From the NCBI RefSeq assembly GCF_900177405.1, contig NZ_LT840185.1, positions 186,001 to 250,000 on the forward strand: 64,000 bases of DNA. The letters run 5' to 3'. Positions 8,633 to 17,324 of the stretch are shown in pieces. The notes under the pieces were generated by a model. The model was given only the letters and a program-made list of their open reading frames with translations, searched no databases and was not told the DNA's origin. The DNA is from Allosphingosinicella indica. GTDB taxonomy: Bacteria > Pseudomonadota > Alphaproteobacteria > Sphingomonadales > Sphingomonadaceae. Each line of letters starts with the position of its first letter. Within the stretch, counting starts at the first letter, position 1. The translations under genes were made by a program, and so were the position numbers.

Positions 8633-9928
8633 TTGAACGATCTCAACGTTATCGACCGGTTTCTCGACGCCTTCACCCGCTACATCGACAGCGGGTTCGG
8701 GCTGCTGGGGCCCGACGTCGCCTTCCTTACAGCGACGCTGATCGGCATCGACATCACGCTTGCCGGCCTCTTCTGGGCGCTCGGCGGCGAGGACGACGTG
8801 ATCGCCAAGCTCCTGCGCAAGATCCTCTACGTCGGAGCCTTCGCCTTCCTCCTCACCAATTTCGCGAGCCTCGCCGACATCATCTTTCGCTCGTTTGCGC
8901 AGGCCGGGCTCACCGCGGGCGGCGGCACGCTCGCGGCCGAGGATCTGCTCCGGCCAGGACGGCTTGCCGGCATCGGCTTCGAGGCGGCCTGGCCGCTGCT
9001 CGACCAGGCCGCCGAGATGACCGGCATCGCGAGCTTCTTCGACAATGTGCTGACCATCGCCATTTTGCTCTTCGCCTGGTCGGTGGTCATCGCGGCCTTC
9101 TTCCTGCTTGCGGTGCAGATGTTCGTCACCATCGTCGAGTTCAAGCTGACCGCGCTTGCGGGCTTCATCCTCGTCCCCTTCGCCCTCTGGAACCGCACCG
9201 CCTTCCTTGCCGAGCGCGTGCTCGGCAACGTCGTCTCGTCGGGCATCAAGGTGATGGTGCTCGCCGTCATCGTCGGAATCGGATCGGGTTTCTTCGCCGA
9301 GTTCACGGCGGCGCTCGACGGCGCCGAGCCCGACATCGGCCAGGCGATGAGCCTCGTGCTCGCGAGCATCGCGCTGTTCGGGCTTGGCATCTTCGGGCCG
9401 GCCATCGCGACGGGACTGGTCGCCGGCGCACCGCAGCTCGGCGCCGGCGCTGCGGCCGGCGCGGCCGCGGGCGCCGCGGGCATGACCCTTCTTGCCGGAG
9501 CGGCCGGGATTGGCGCCGCGCGCGCCGCGGCCGGCGCAGGATTGGGCGCGATCCGCGCAGGGACCGCGATGGGTGCGGGCGCGAAAGCCGCCTACGGGCT
9601 TGGGCAAGAGGCGGCCGGCAGCAAGAGCCTCGGGGCAGGCCTCGGCGGCGTCGCCCGCGCCGCCGCGGGCACTGCCCGTCAACGAGCCGCCTCGGCGACC
9701 GGCCTTGGCGACGCGGCCAGCCGCGGCCGTGCCGCCGCTTGGGACGGGCTCAACGCCACACCGTCGGGTGGCGCGCCGCAAGCGGGACAGGCGCCCGGCT
9801 GGGCGCGCGCCATCCGCAACGAACAGACCATGCGCCACCGCCGCCAGCTTGCAATGCAGACGCTCAAGGACGGCCCAAGCGGCGGCGGCGGGATCGCGCC
9901 CGACATCAGCGAAAGGGACCGCCCATGA
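8633..9928 (+). CDS. trbL: TrbL, VirB6-like polytopic channel protein
   Basis: A 431-residue inner-membrane channel subunit. It opens with the conserved NDLNVIDRFLDAFTRYID and GFGLLGPDVAFLTATLIGID, has about six membrane segments over the first 270 residues, and ends in a long Gly/Ala-rich cytoplasmic tail. I prefer the TTG at 8633 because family similarity begins there and the hairpins lie just upstream. An in-frame GTG at 8585 would add 16 unconserved residues. The stop overlaps the trbF start. Confidence 0.92.
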   Translation: MNDLNVIDRFLDAFTRYIDSGFGLLGPDVAFLTATLIGIDITLAGLFWALGGEDDVIAKLLRKILYVGAFAFLLTNFASLADIIFRSFAQAGLTAGGGTLAAEDLLRPGRLAGIGFEAAWPLLDQAAEMTGIASFFDNVLTIAILLFAWSVVIAAFFLLAVQMFVTIVEFKLTALAGFILVPFALWNRTAFLAERVLGNVVSSGIKVMVLAVIVGIGSGFFAEFTAALDGAEPDIGQAMSLVLASIALFGLGIFGPAIATGLVAGAPQLGAGAAAGAAAGAAGMTLLAGAAGIGAARAAAGAGLGAIRAGTAMGAGAKAAYGLGQEAAGSKSLGAGLGGVARAAAGTARQRAASATGLGDAASRGRAAAWDGLNATPSGGAPQAGQAPGWARAIRNEQTMRHRRQLAMQTLKDGPSGGGGIAPDISERDRP

Positions 9929-10737
9929 TCTTCAAGCGAAGCGTCCAGCGTTACGGCACCACCCCCGAGCCGGCGACGCCCTATCAGCGCGCCGGGCAGC
10001 TATGGGACGAGCGGATCGGATCGGCGCGCGTCCAGGCGCGCAACTGGCGGCTGATGGCATTCGGCGCGATGCTGCTCGCCATGGGCCTGTCGGCGGCGCT
10101 GGTCTGGTCGGCGGGCCGGAGCCGCGTCGTCCCCTATGTCGTCGCGGTAGACCGATTGGGCGCACCGATCGCCGTCGGCCCGGCCGAAGCCGACCATCGC
10201 CCCGGCGATGCCGAAATCGCTTGGCATCTCTCGCGCTTCATCGAGCAGGTGCGCACCATATCGCTCGATCCCGTGCTCATGCGCCGCGACTGGCTCGTCG
10301 CTTATGCGCATGCGACTCCGCGCGGGGGCGCCTTCCTGACCGCGCATGCGCGGTCAGCGGATCCCTTCGCGCAGGTCGGCGAGCGTAGCGTCGCGGTGCA
10401 GGTGACCAGCGTGGTTCGCGCGTCGGACCGCTCGTTCCAGGTCAAATGGATCGAGAATGCGTTCGAGCGCGGCAGTCCGGCAGGCACCAGTCACTGGACG
10501 GCATTGCTGACTCTCGAGTTACGTCCGCCGCGCGATGCCGAGACGCTGCGCAAGAATCCGCTCGGACTTTACGTCGACGCGATCGACTGGAGCCGCGAGC
10601 TCGAGCCGCCAGCGCCGCGCCCCGCGACATCGCGCGCGCGGCTGCCTTTCCGCGACGCCGAAGGCGAGACCAGCCTCCCGCTCGGCTCGCCGCTCGACCC
10701 AGAATTGTCCCGTCCAACCGAGGAGCTCCGCCCATGA
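9925..10737 (+). CDS. trbF: TrbF, VirB8-like inner-membrane protein
   Basis: A 270-residue bitopic protein. The short cytoplasmic N-terminus has the TrbF pattern TPYQRAGQLWDERIGSARVQA. A membrane helix lies at about 45-65 and the rest is a periplasmic NTF2-like domain (VVPYVVAVDRLG, IAWHLSRFIEQVR, NPLGLYVDAIDWSREL). VirB8-type proteins nucleate channel assembly. The ATG overlaps the trbL stop. The much longer frame open upstream only reads trbJ and trbL out of frame. Confidence 0.94.
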   Translation: MIFKRSVQRYGTTPEPATPYQRAGQLWDERIGSARVQARNWRLMAFGAMLLAMGLSAALVWSAGRSRVVPYVVAVDRLGAPIAVGPAEADHRPGDAEIAWHLSRFIEQVRTISLDPVLMRRDWLVAYAHATPRGGAFLTAHARSADPFAQVGERSVAVQVTSVVRASDRSFQVKWIENAFERGSPAGTSHWTALLTLELRPPRDAETLRKNPLGLYVDAIDWSRELEPPAPRPATSRARLPFRDAEGETSLPLGSPLDPELSRPTEELRP

Positions 10738-11543
10738 TTGTCTTAGCAATGTCGCTCGCGCTCGTGACGGCGACCGCGCATGCTGCGCAACCCCTTCCGC
10801 AACGTGGCGCAGCGCCCGTCGCACCGCATCCGCTCGCGCCGATCGCGGCACACGGGCCTGGCCATCGAGTCTATCACCCGGGAACGGTCTATGCGGTCAG
10901 CGCGGCGCCGGGCGCCATCACCGACATCGCGCTGGAGCCGGGTGAGAGGCTCATCGCGGTGGCCAGCGGCGACACCGTGCGATGGGTGATCGGCGACACG
11001 ACGAGCGGCAACGGCCCCGGCGCGCGTGCGCACATCCTTGTGAAGCCCGTTGCGGCCGGCCTCGCCACCAACCTTGTCGTGACCACCGACCGCCGCGTCT
11101 ATCACCTCGCGCTCAAGAGCAGAGCGAAGGATCCGGCGATAGCAATATCCTGGATCTATCCCGAGACCGCCCTCCTATCCCTCTCGCGGCCGGCACCGCC
11201 GGCCGCTCCCAGAACCGAGTTGGACACGCTGACGATGGACCGGCTGCGCTTCGACTATGCGATCGAGGGCGACCGCGTGCCGTGGCGACCGATCCTGGCA
11301 TTCGACGACGGGCGTCAGACCTATATCCTTTTCCCTGATGGCATAACCGCGACCGATGCGCCGCCGCTGTTCGCGCTCGGCCCCGACGGTCCCGAGCTCG
11401 TGAACTACCGCATGCGCGGCCGCTATTATGTCGTCGATCGCATCTTCGATGCCGCCGAGCTTCGCTTGGGGAGCCGCAAGCCGAAGGTCGTCCGCATCTC
11501 CCGCGCCGGAGCATCCGCAGCGGAACGTCGAGGCCGGAAATGA
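10734..11543 (+). CDS. trbG: TrbG, VirB9-like outer-membrane complex protein
   Basis: A 269-residue periplasmic protein with a cleavable signal (MIVLAMSLALVTATAHAAQ). Family features are HPGTVYAVSAAPGAITDIAL, GDTVRWVIGD, HILVKPVAAGLATNLVVTTDRRVYHL and the C-terminal VPWRPILAFDDGRQTYILFP. VirB9-type proteins join VirB7 and VirB10 in the outer-membrane core. No separate VirB7/TrbH lipoprotein gene is seen. The start overlaps trbF (ATGA) and the stop overlaps trbI. Confidence 0.94.
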   Translation: MIVLAMSLALVTATAHAAQPLPQRGAAPVAPHPLAPIAAHGPGHRVYHPGTVYAVSAAPGAITDIALEPGERLIAVASGDTVRWVIGDTTSGNGPGARAHILVKPVAAGLATNLVVTTDRRVYHLALKSRAKDPAIAISWIYPETALLSLSRPAPPAAPRTELDTLTMDRLRFDYAIEGDRVPWRPILAFDDGRQTYILFPDGITATDAPPLFALGPDGPELVNYRMRGRYYVVDRIFDAAELRLGSRKPKVVRISRAGASAAERRGRK

Positions 11544-12628
11544 CCATGGAGGACGATAGCCCGCCACCCAAGATGCCGCCCGAAAGCCTCGCGCTGCGTG
11601 GCCGCCCCGTCCGCGCGATCCGATTCCGGCGAAACCTGATCATCGCAATCGCCGCCGCAGCCGCGCTCGCGCTGACCCTCGTCGCCTGGCTCGCGTTCCG
11701 TCCGGCGCTCTCCGGCAATTTGCGAGCGGAAGCGTCGCGCGCGCCGGAGGCGCGCCCCGATGCGGCACTGAACGATCTCCCGTCGAGCTATGCGGACGTG
11801 CCGCAGCTCGGGCCGCCGCTTCCAGGCGACCTCGGGAGACCGATCCTTGCCCGACAGCGCGCGCAAGAAGCGGCCGCAGGCGGCCGCGACGAAGACGCCC
11901 AGCGCCGCTCGGCCGAGCGCGAGCGACTGCTTGACGAACGGCGGGCCGCGGCCGCGGCGCCGCTCCTCGTGCAGCGTGCCAGCGCCCCCGCCACGATAGC
12001 TGGGGACGTCTCAGCGGAACGGCTCGAGGCCGGCGCGATCCGGCCCGGCGCCGGCGTAGACGATGGCAAGCTTCTGCTGTCCGCGGGCACCGTCGTCAGC
12101 GCCAGCCTCCTGACCGGGATCCGTTCGGATGTCCCCGGCATGGTCATTGGCCAAGTCACCAGTCCGGCCTATGACAGCCCGACAGGACAGGTTCTGCTCA
12201 TCCCGCAAGGGACGCGGCTGCTCGGAGACTATGACAGCGTCGGCAGCTTCGGGCAGCGCCGCCTGAACGTGCGCTGGCAGCGGTTGCTGCTTCCGGATGG
12301 CACCACCGTCCTCATCGATGGCGCCCGCGCCACCGATGCCGCAGGCAATGCCGGACTCGAGGGCGAGGTCGATCTTCACACCGGCATGCTTTTGAAAGGC
12401 GCCGCCATCGCGACCGTGCTCGGGGTCGGCGCCGAACTCTCGCTGGGCAGCGGCGGCGCACTCGTCGGTGCGCTGCGACGCGGCATGCAAGACAGCACAT
12501 CACGTGCGGGCGACAGGCTAGTACAGCGAAACCTGGACATAATGCCGACGATCGCCATTGACCCCGGAACGCCGATACGCCTGCTCGTCGAGACCGATCT
12601 CTTCCTCGAACCCTGGAGTCCGCAATGA
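11540..12628 (+). CDS. trbI: TrbI, VirB10-like channel scaffold protein
   Basis: A 362-residue protein with a cytoplasmic N-terminus, one membrane helix near 32-52, a variable linker, and a C-terminal VirB10 beta-barrel domain (VSASLLTGIRSDVPGMVIGQVT, SPTGQVLLIPQGTRLLGDYDS, near the end TPIRLLVETDLFLEPW). VirB10-type proteins span both membranes and transmit the energy state of the ATPases. The start overlaps the trbG stop and the stop overlaps the following DUF2274 gene. Confidence 0.94.
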   Translation: MTMEDDSPPPKMPPESLALRGRPVRAIRFRRNLIIAIAAAAALALTLVAWLAFRPALSGNLRAEASRAPEARPDAALNDLPSSYADVPQLGPPLPGDLGRPILARQRAQEAAAGGRDEDAQRRSAERERLLDERRAAAAAPLLVQRASAPATIAGDVSAERLEAGAIRPGAGVDDGKLLLSAGTVVSASLLTGIRSDVPGMVIGQVTSPAYDSPTGQVLLIPQGTRLLGDYDSVGSFGQRRLNVRWQRLLLPDGTTVLIDGARATDAAGNAGLEGEVDLHTGMLLKGAAIATVLGVGAELSLGSGGALVGALRRGMQDSTSRAGDRLVQRNLDIMPTIAIDPGTPIRLLVETDLFLEPWSPQ

Positions 12629-12879
12629 CTATAAAGCTCGCACGCCTGCCCGACCGCACCCCGATCAGGCTGTCGCTCAGCCTCCCGCCCGAATTGGCAC
12701 GCGATCTGGAGACTTATCAGGAATTCTACGCCCAGACCTATGACGCGAACGAGCCACTCTCGTTGCTTGCCCCTGCCATGCTGACCGCGTTCATGGCGAA
12801 CGATCGCGGCTTTTCGGCTTGGCGCAAAGCGCAGTTGGCAGGCGTGACGGGCGTGCAACGCAGGGCGGACAGCGCGTGA
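12625..12879 (+). CDS. DUF2274 protein, terminal gene of the trb operon
   Basis: An 84-residue soluble protein. MTIKLARLPDRTPIRLSLSL and the pattern LARDLETYQEFYAQTY match DUF2274, a small family found almost only directly after trbI in such conjugation modules. Its function is unknown; the N-terminal strand and helices are compatible with a small DNA-binding fold. It overlaps trbI by 4 bases, and its TGA shares a base with the ATG of the next gene, so it is translationally coupled on both sides. Confidence 0.85.
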   Translation: MTIKLARLPDRTPIRLSLSLPPELARDLETYQEFYAQTYDANEPLSLLAPAMLTAFMANDRGFSAWRKAQLAGVTGVQRRADSA

Positions 12880-13088
12880 TGCCGGGCAACGACAGAATTC
12901 TTCGTCTCGGTGCCGTCATGCACCGTACCGGACTCAGTCGATCGACAGTCTATCGGAAGATCAAGGAAGGTTCTTTCCCGCGCCAGGTCCAACTCAGTCA
13001 CCGCTGTTCGGGTTGGAGAGAGTCGGCCATCGACACATGGCTTGCCGATCCCATGGCCTTTGTGGAGCTGAACAGCGCCAGGAACTGA
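12879..13088 (+). CDS. AlpA-family DNA-binding regulator
   Basis: A 69-residue MerR-like winged-helix protein of the AlpA family. LRLGAVMHRTGLSRSTVYRKIKEGSFPRQVQLS is followed by a Trp-containing segment (GWRESAIDTWLADP). AlpA proteins regulate integrase or excision functions in phages and integrative elements, so it may link transfer gene expression to excision. Its start overlaps the preceding stop by one base. It is the last plus-strand gene of the conjugation block; the next genes converge on it from the other strand. Confidence 0.88.
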   Translation: MPGNDRILRLGAVMHRTGLSRSTVYRKIKEGSFPRQVQLSHRCSGWRESAIDTWLADPMAFVELNSARN

Positions 13089-13109
13089 TCGAACGAAGCC
13101 CAGACATCA

Positions 13110-13403
13110 TCAAATGATGAGCGCGGGAAGGCCCTGCCAGAGAACCGCTATCAACGCGCCTCCCGCGAAGAGGGTCGAAAGCTGGGCCAGCCAGTTATCG
13201 GTATCGGACCCGGCGCTCTTCTGGCGCGCGACGATCAGCAATCCCGAGGCCGCGGCGGCGCAGACCAGCGTTGCGGCGAGCGTCAGCCAGCGAGCGATGG
13301 GGCTGGTGAGGAACAGGCTGGCGATCGCATAAAGCGCGAAGAAGTGCGCCGCCCAGATGATCAGGCCGCCCAGGAAGAAAGCCCAGGTGCGCATCCCGCT
13401 CAA
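13110..13403 (-). CDS. Small membrane protein at the end of the oxidase operon
   Basis: A 97-residue protein with three predicted membrane helices (about 5-30, 38-60 and 75-95). I do not recognise a named family. Its ATG overlaps the stop of the cytochrome oxidase subunit I/III gene, so it is translated with it. It is most simply a small accessory or subunit IV-like component of the oxidase, which is inference from position and topology. Confidence 0.7.
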   Translation of the reverse strand: MSGMRTWAFFLGGLIIWAAHFFALYAIASLFLTSPIARWLTLAATLVCAAAASGLLIVARQKSAGSDTDNWLAQLSTLFAGGALIAVLWQGLPALII

Positions 13404-15934
13404 CCCCCCGGTACCAGGCGCGTGACGAGCGCCGCGACGCTCCCCTGAGCCGCGGTGTAGACGGTGAAGAGCACCGCCAGATCGAGCGTCGAATTGCTCG
13501 GCTTCGTCACGAGGCCTCGCGCCGTCCGGGCGGCGAGATAGAGCGCCATGAGAGCGGCAATGGCGACGAGCAGCGACTGCAGCGACATCAGCGCATGAAC
13601 GGTCGCGCCCTGCCCGCTGTCGGGGCCGGCGAGACCGGTGGCACGCCAGCTCGACCAGTCTGCACCGGACCCAACCACGAGCGCTGCAGCGGCAAGCAAT
13701 ATCATTGTCGCGGGCGTCCAGCGCGTGACTTTATCGCGTGCCAGAAGGCGGCGCGCCAGTAGCGCGAGACCGGCCGCGCCTATGTTTGCACCGATGATCG
13801 GCGCCAGCCAGGCAGGGGCCGGCGGGGCGCGCCAGACGTCCGGATGGATGCCGAGCAGATAGACGTAACTGAACAGCGCCATGATGAAGACCATGCCGAT
13901 CACGATCAGCAGGATCACCATCGCCCACCAGCCGTGCGAGCCCGAGCCAGTGACGTAGGTAGGCACGCGGATGCCGGCGCCGATGTCGGCGCTCGAATCC
14001 GCGACTGGCCGGTCGGTTTCCCAGAGCCAGCGGATCATCGCCGCCAGCGCGAGCAGGCCGCTGACGACCGACGGCACATAGGCCTGGATAGTGAGAAGGA
14101 TGAAGAAGCCCGCGGTGAACACCGCGGCCATCAGCGGCCAAACCGAAGGCTCGGGCATGATCTGCAGATATTGCGGCTCGGCGCGGATCGGGCTGGTGAC
14201 GACCGTTTCGCGATGGCCGGTCGCCGAGCCCGGCAGGAAATAGCGGCCCTCGTCGACGTCGTCGGCGAGCCCGGGATCGTCCCACAGCGGCTCGCGGCTG
14301 CGGATCACCGGAATGCTGCGCGCGGAATAGAGTCCGTTGGGCAGCCATTCGAGCGTGCCGCCGCCATAAATATTGCCGGCATTGCCGTCCGTCGCGAAAC
14401 GGAACCGTCGCGCAAGGTCGACCACGAAGAGTAGTACGCCGGCGCCGATCATGAACGCACCGACCGTCGAGATCATGTTAGGGATCTCCCAATCGCGGCC
14501 GGGGAGATAGGTGTAGACCCGGCGCGGCATGCCCATGAGACCGGTGAGGTGCATCGGCAGGAACGCTATCTGCATCCCTGAGAACGTCAGCCAGAACACC
14601 CATTTGCCCGCGCGTTCGGACAGCGCATTGCGGCTCATCATCGGCGTCCAGTAATATAGCGCCGCGAACATCGGAAAGACCATGCCGCCGATAAGCACGT
14701 AGTGCAGGTGCGCGACGATGAAATAGCTGTCGTGCGCTTGCCAGTCGAAAGGCACCAGCGCGACCATCACGCCGGTAAGGCCGCCGATGACGAAGGTGAC
14801 GAGACCGCCCAGGAGGAAAAGCGTAGGCGTGTTCATCACCGGCCTGCCGGTCGCGAACGTGGCGATCCAGGCGAACACCTGGATGCCGGCGGGTACGCTC
14901 ACCGCCATACTGGCCGCCGAGAAGAAGCTGACCGACAGCAAAGGCATGCCGGTCGTGAACATGTGGTGCGACCAGACGCCGAAGCTGATGAAGGCGGTGG
15001 CGACGATCGCCAGCACGATGAGCTCGTAACCGACGATCGGGGTGCGGGAGAGCGCTGCCGCCATCATCGAGACGAGGCCCGCCGCGGGGAGGAAGATGAT
15101 GTAGACTTCCGGGTGACCGAAGAACCAGAAGAGGTGCTGCCAGAGGACCGGATCACCGCCACGGGTCGCGTCGAAGAAGGGCCAGTTCAGCGCCCGCTCG
15201 AGCTCGAGCAGCAAGGTGCCGAGGATGACCGCCGGAAAAGCGATGATGATCATCACCGCGAAAGCGAGCATCGCCCAGGCGAAGATCGGCATCTTGTCGA
15301 GGGTCATGCCGGGTGCGCGCGTGCGCAGCACGCCGACGAGGATCTCTATCGCGCCGGCGATCGCCGATATCTCGATAAAGCCGATGCCGAGCAGCCAGAA
15401 ATCGGCGTTGATGCCGGGCGAATAGGTGCGGCTGGTAAGCGGCGGATACATGAACCAGCCGCCGTCGGGTGCCAGACCGAAGAAGAGCGACGCGAAGAAA
15501 CATAAACCGCCGACGAAATAGGCCCAGAAGGCGTAGGCCGAAAGCCGCGGAAACGGCAGATCGCGTGCCGCGAGCATCTGCGGCAACAGCAGCACGCCGA
15601 GCGCCTCGACCATCGGCACGGCGAACAGGAACATCATCACTGTGCCGTGCATGGTGAAGAACTGATTGTAGGTTTCCTGCGGCAATATGCCCTGCAGCGG
15701 CAGTGCGAGCTGCGCGCGCATCACCAGCGCGAGCACACCCGCGAACACGAAGAACAGGAAGGCGGCGCCGACATAATAAGTGCCGACATAATTGTTGTTG
15801 ACGACGGTCAGCAGCCGCCAGCCCTTGGGTGCGCACCAGATGCGCTCCAGCTCCTCGCGCTCGGCTTCGGGCCGCGGTTCCTTGGTAGGAAAGCGATCGT
15901 AGAGCGCGGGATCGAAGCCCGTCTCCGATGTCAC
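13400..15934 (-). CDS. ctaD: Cytochrome c oxidase subunit I fused to a subunit III-like domain
   Basis: An 844-residue haem-copper oxidase catalytic subunit. Residues 1 to about 560 are subunit I: MHGTVMMF near 95 (haem a ligand), FFGHPEVYI near 273 (CuB His and crosslinked Tyr), SHHMFTTGM near 323 (CuB pair) and VAHLHYVLIGGM near 408 (haem ligands). After a linker, residues from about 620 carry further helices, including HGWWAMVILLIVIGMVF, like subunit III. I/III fusions are known in caa3 oxidases. The GTG at 15934 overlaps the subunit II stop (GTGA) and precedes the conserved N-terminus; the frame is open far upstream but only in shadow. Confidence 0.93.
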   Translation of the reverse strand: MTSETGFDPALYDRFPTKEPRPEAEREELERIWCAPKGWRLLTVVNNNYVGTYYVGAAFLFFVFAGVLALVMRAQLALPLQGILPQETYNQFFTMHGTVMMFLFAVPMVEALGVLLLPQMLAARDLPFPRLSAYAFWAYFVGGLCFFASLFFGLAPDGGWFMYPPLTSRTYSPGINADFWLLGIGFIEISAIAGAIEILVGVLRTRAPGMTLDKMPIFAWAMLAFAVMIIIAFPAVILGTLLLELERALNWPFFDATRGGDPVLWQHLFWFFGHPEVYIIFLPAAGLVSMMAAALSRTPIVGYELIVLAIVATAFISFGVWSHHMFTTGMPLLSVSFFSAASMAVSVPAGIQVFAWIATFATGRPVMNTPTLFLLGGLVTFVIGGLTGVMVALVPFDWQAHDSYFIVAHLHYVLIGGMVFPMFAALYYWTPMMSRNALSERAGKWVFWLTFSGMQIAFLPMHLTGLMGMPRRVYTYLPGRDWEIPNMISTVGAFMIGAGVLLFVVDLARRFRFATDGNAGNIYGGGTLEWLPNGLYSARSIPVIRSREPLWDDPGLADDVDEGRYFLPGSATGHRETVVTSPIRAEPQYLQIMPEPSVWPLMAAVFTAGFFILLTIQAYVPSVVSGLLALAAMIRWLWETDRPVADSSADIGAGIRVPTYVTGSGSHGWWAMVILLIVIGMVFIMALFSYVYLLGIHPDVWRAPPAPAWLAPIIGANIGAAGLALLARRLLARDKVTRWTPATMILLAAAALVVGSGADWSSWRATGLAGPDSGQGATVHALMSLQSLLVAIAALMALYLAARTARGLVTKPSNSTLDLAVLFTVYTAAQGSVAALVTRLVPGG

Positions 15935-16908
15935 CGCTGCGCTTCCATATAAGCGGCGAGCGCGGTGAGCTCGGCGGCGCTTAGCACTTTGTAGGGCGGC
16001 ATGCGGTTGCCGGGCTTGATCGCCTGGCTGTCGCCGATCCAGCCCATCATCGTGCCGCGATTGTTGGGCAGGATGCCCGCCCCCAGGCTGCGGCGTGACG
16101 CGATGTAGGTAAGGTCGGGCCCGGCAAGTCCGTTTGCGGCGGTGCCCGCGATGCGATGACAGGCCGCGCAGCCCGCGCTTTCGAAAAGCACGGCGCCTTG
16201 TGCGGCCTGCGGCGGAGGTGGAGCAGCAGCAGCTCGCCGCTCGACCATCAGCCGCGCGAAATCCTGCGGGCTGTGCGCGACGACGACGAATCCCATCAGG
16301 GCATGCGGCCCGCCGCAATATTCGGCACATTGTCCGCCATAGACGCCGGGGCGGTCGGCCTGGATGCGCATGAGGTTGCTGCGGCCGGGGATCATGTCGA
16401 GCTTGCCGGAGAGGCGCGGCACCCAGAAGCTGTGGATGACGTCGTTGGAGCGCAGATCGAGCACCACCGGCTCGCCCGTCGGAATATGCAGCTCATTGGC
16501 GTCGGTCATGACGATGCCGCCGTCGGCGCCAAGATAATCGACCCGCCACCACCACATCTCGCCAGTGATGCGCACCCGCATCTCGTCGCCTCGGATCGGC
16601 TCGGTCAGATGGCGGGTCAGCGACAGGCCCCAGATCAGCAGCAAGGTGAGCACGACGACCGGGAAGATTATCCCTCCGATCCACACCGCGCGCGTGCCGC
16701 CGAAGCGGGCGCGCAGCCGTTCGCCCCCGGCCAACGCGACCCACAGGCCGAACAGGACGACGGCGAGCACGAAGACCGCCATGGCGAGCAGGGTCCAGCC
16801 GAGCGTGGTCACCGGTCCGGCGAACGGCCCCGCCGGATCGAACACCGGCGGCGGCCAGCCCGACAGGGCGTCAGCGAGACCGGAGGGAGTAGAGGTAGGC
16901 TGCGACAT
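15931..16908 (-). CDS. coxB: Cytochrome c oxidase subunit II with fused cytochrome c domain
   Basis: A 325-residue subunit II. Two membrane helices (about 30-60 and 75-100) precede the cupredoxin domain with MWWWRVDY and the CuA motif QCAEYCGGPHALMGF near 193-207. A C-terminal cytochrome c domain carries CAACH near 248 and a Met-containing NRMPPY segment. This layout defines the caa3 type, in which the fused haem accepts electrons. The ATG at 16908 is chosen as the nearest start before the first helix. It lies 38 bases inside the upstream cytochrome c gene. Confidence 0.94.
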   Translation of the reverse strand: MSQPTSTPSGLADALSGWPPPVFDPAGPFAGPVTTLGWTLLAMAVFVLAVVLFGLWVALAGGERLRARFGGTRAVWIGGIIFPVVVLTLLLIWGLSLTRHLTEPIRGDEMRVRITGEMWWWRVDYLGADGGIVMTDANELHIPTGEPVVLDLRSNDVIHSFWVPRLSGKLDMIPGRSNLMRIQADRPGVYGGQCAEYCGGPHALMGFVVVAHSPQDFARLMVERRAAAAPPPPQAAQGAVLFESAGCAACHRIAGTAANGLAGPDLTYIASRRSLGAGILPNNRGTMMGWIGDSQAIKPGNRMPPYKVLSAAELTALAAYMEAQR

Positions 16909-17242
16909 CGCGCGCCTCCGTCTCGCCGAGCGGCATCGCCGGCATGGTGGTTCCGGGCAATGTCGACGGGGCATCGCGGACGAAAGCCGCGAGCAGGTCC
17001 GGCCGGTTGGGCAGGCGCCCGGCGATGAGTGTGCGGTTGCCGAATGCCTCCAGCGTTGGCGCGACCCTTCCGGCGGGCCAGCGAATCCCGGGAATGCTAT
17101 GGCAGGCAGCGCAGCCCGCCCGCTCGATCGCGGCCAGGCCGCGCGCGGGATCCGCTCCCGTCATCTCGGTGCCGGCGTCGGGCGGCGGTTTGCAGGCCGC
17201 GAGAAACAGCATCAGGACGAGGACGAACGAAACAGCCGGCAC
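16871..17242 (-). CDS. Monohaem cytochrome c lipoprotein
   Basis: A 123-residue lipoprotein. The hydrophobic leader ends in lipobox LAAC (lipidated Cys near residue 17). The haem motif CAACH lies at 44-48, with a candidate Met ligand in TTMPAMP and a C-terminal DVAAYLYSL helix. I choose the GTG at 17242 because AAGGGGGA sits about 7 bases upstream; an ATG at 17266 would add MRTKGDQD. The gene leads the subunit II and I/III genes and probably feeds electrons to the oxidase. An EcfG-like promoter lies upstream. Confidence 0.85.
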   Translation of the reverse strand: MPAVSFVLVLMLFLAACKPPPDAGTEMTGADPARGLAAIERAGCAACHSIPGIRWPAGRVAPTLEAFGNRTLIAGRLPNRPDLLAAFVRDAPSTLPGTTMPAMPLGETEARDVAAYLYSLRSR

Positions 17243-17289
17243 ATCTTGATCCCCCTTGGTGCGCATTCATCGTCGATCATGTCGATACC

Positions 17290-17317
17290 GGAACCATCGC
17301 CGCGTTGCAGCGGTTCC
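17290..17317. promoter_or_regulatory. Palindromic pair of divergent EcfG-like promoters
   Basis: The plus strand reads GGAAC (17290-17294), 17 bases, GGTT (17312-17315). The minus strand reads GGAAC (17317-17313), 17 bases, GGTT (17295-17292). The alphaproteobacterial general-stress sigma factor EcfG recognises GGAAC-N16/17-CGTT, so each strand matches with one variant base. The imperfect dyad GGAACC...GGTTCC thus places opposing promoters on nearly the same bases, between two cytochrome c genes. The plus-strand -10 is only about 10 bases before the ATG at 17325, implying a very short leader. Confidence 0.55.
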
Positions 17318-17324
17318 CGGCCAG

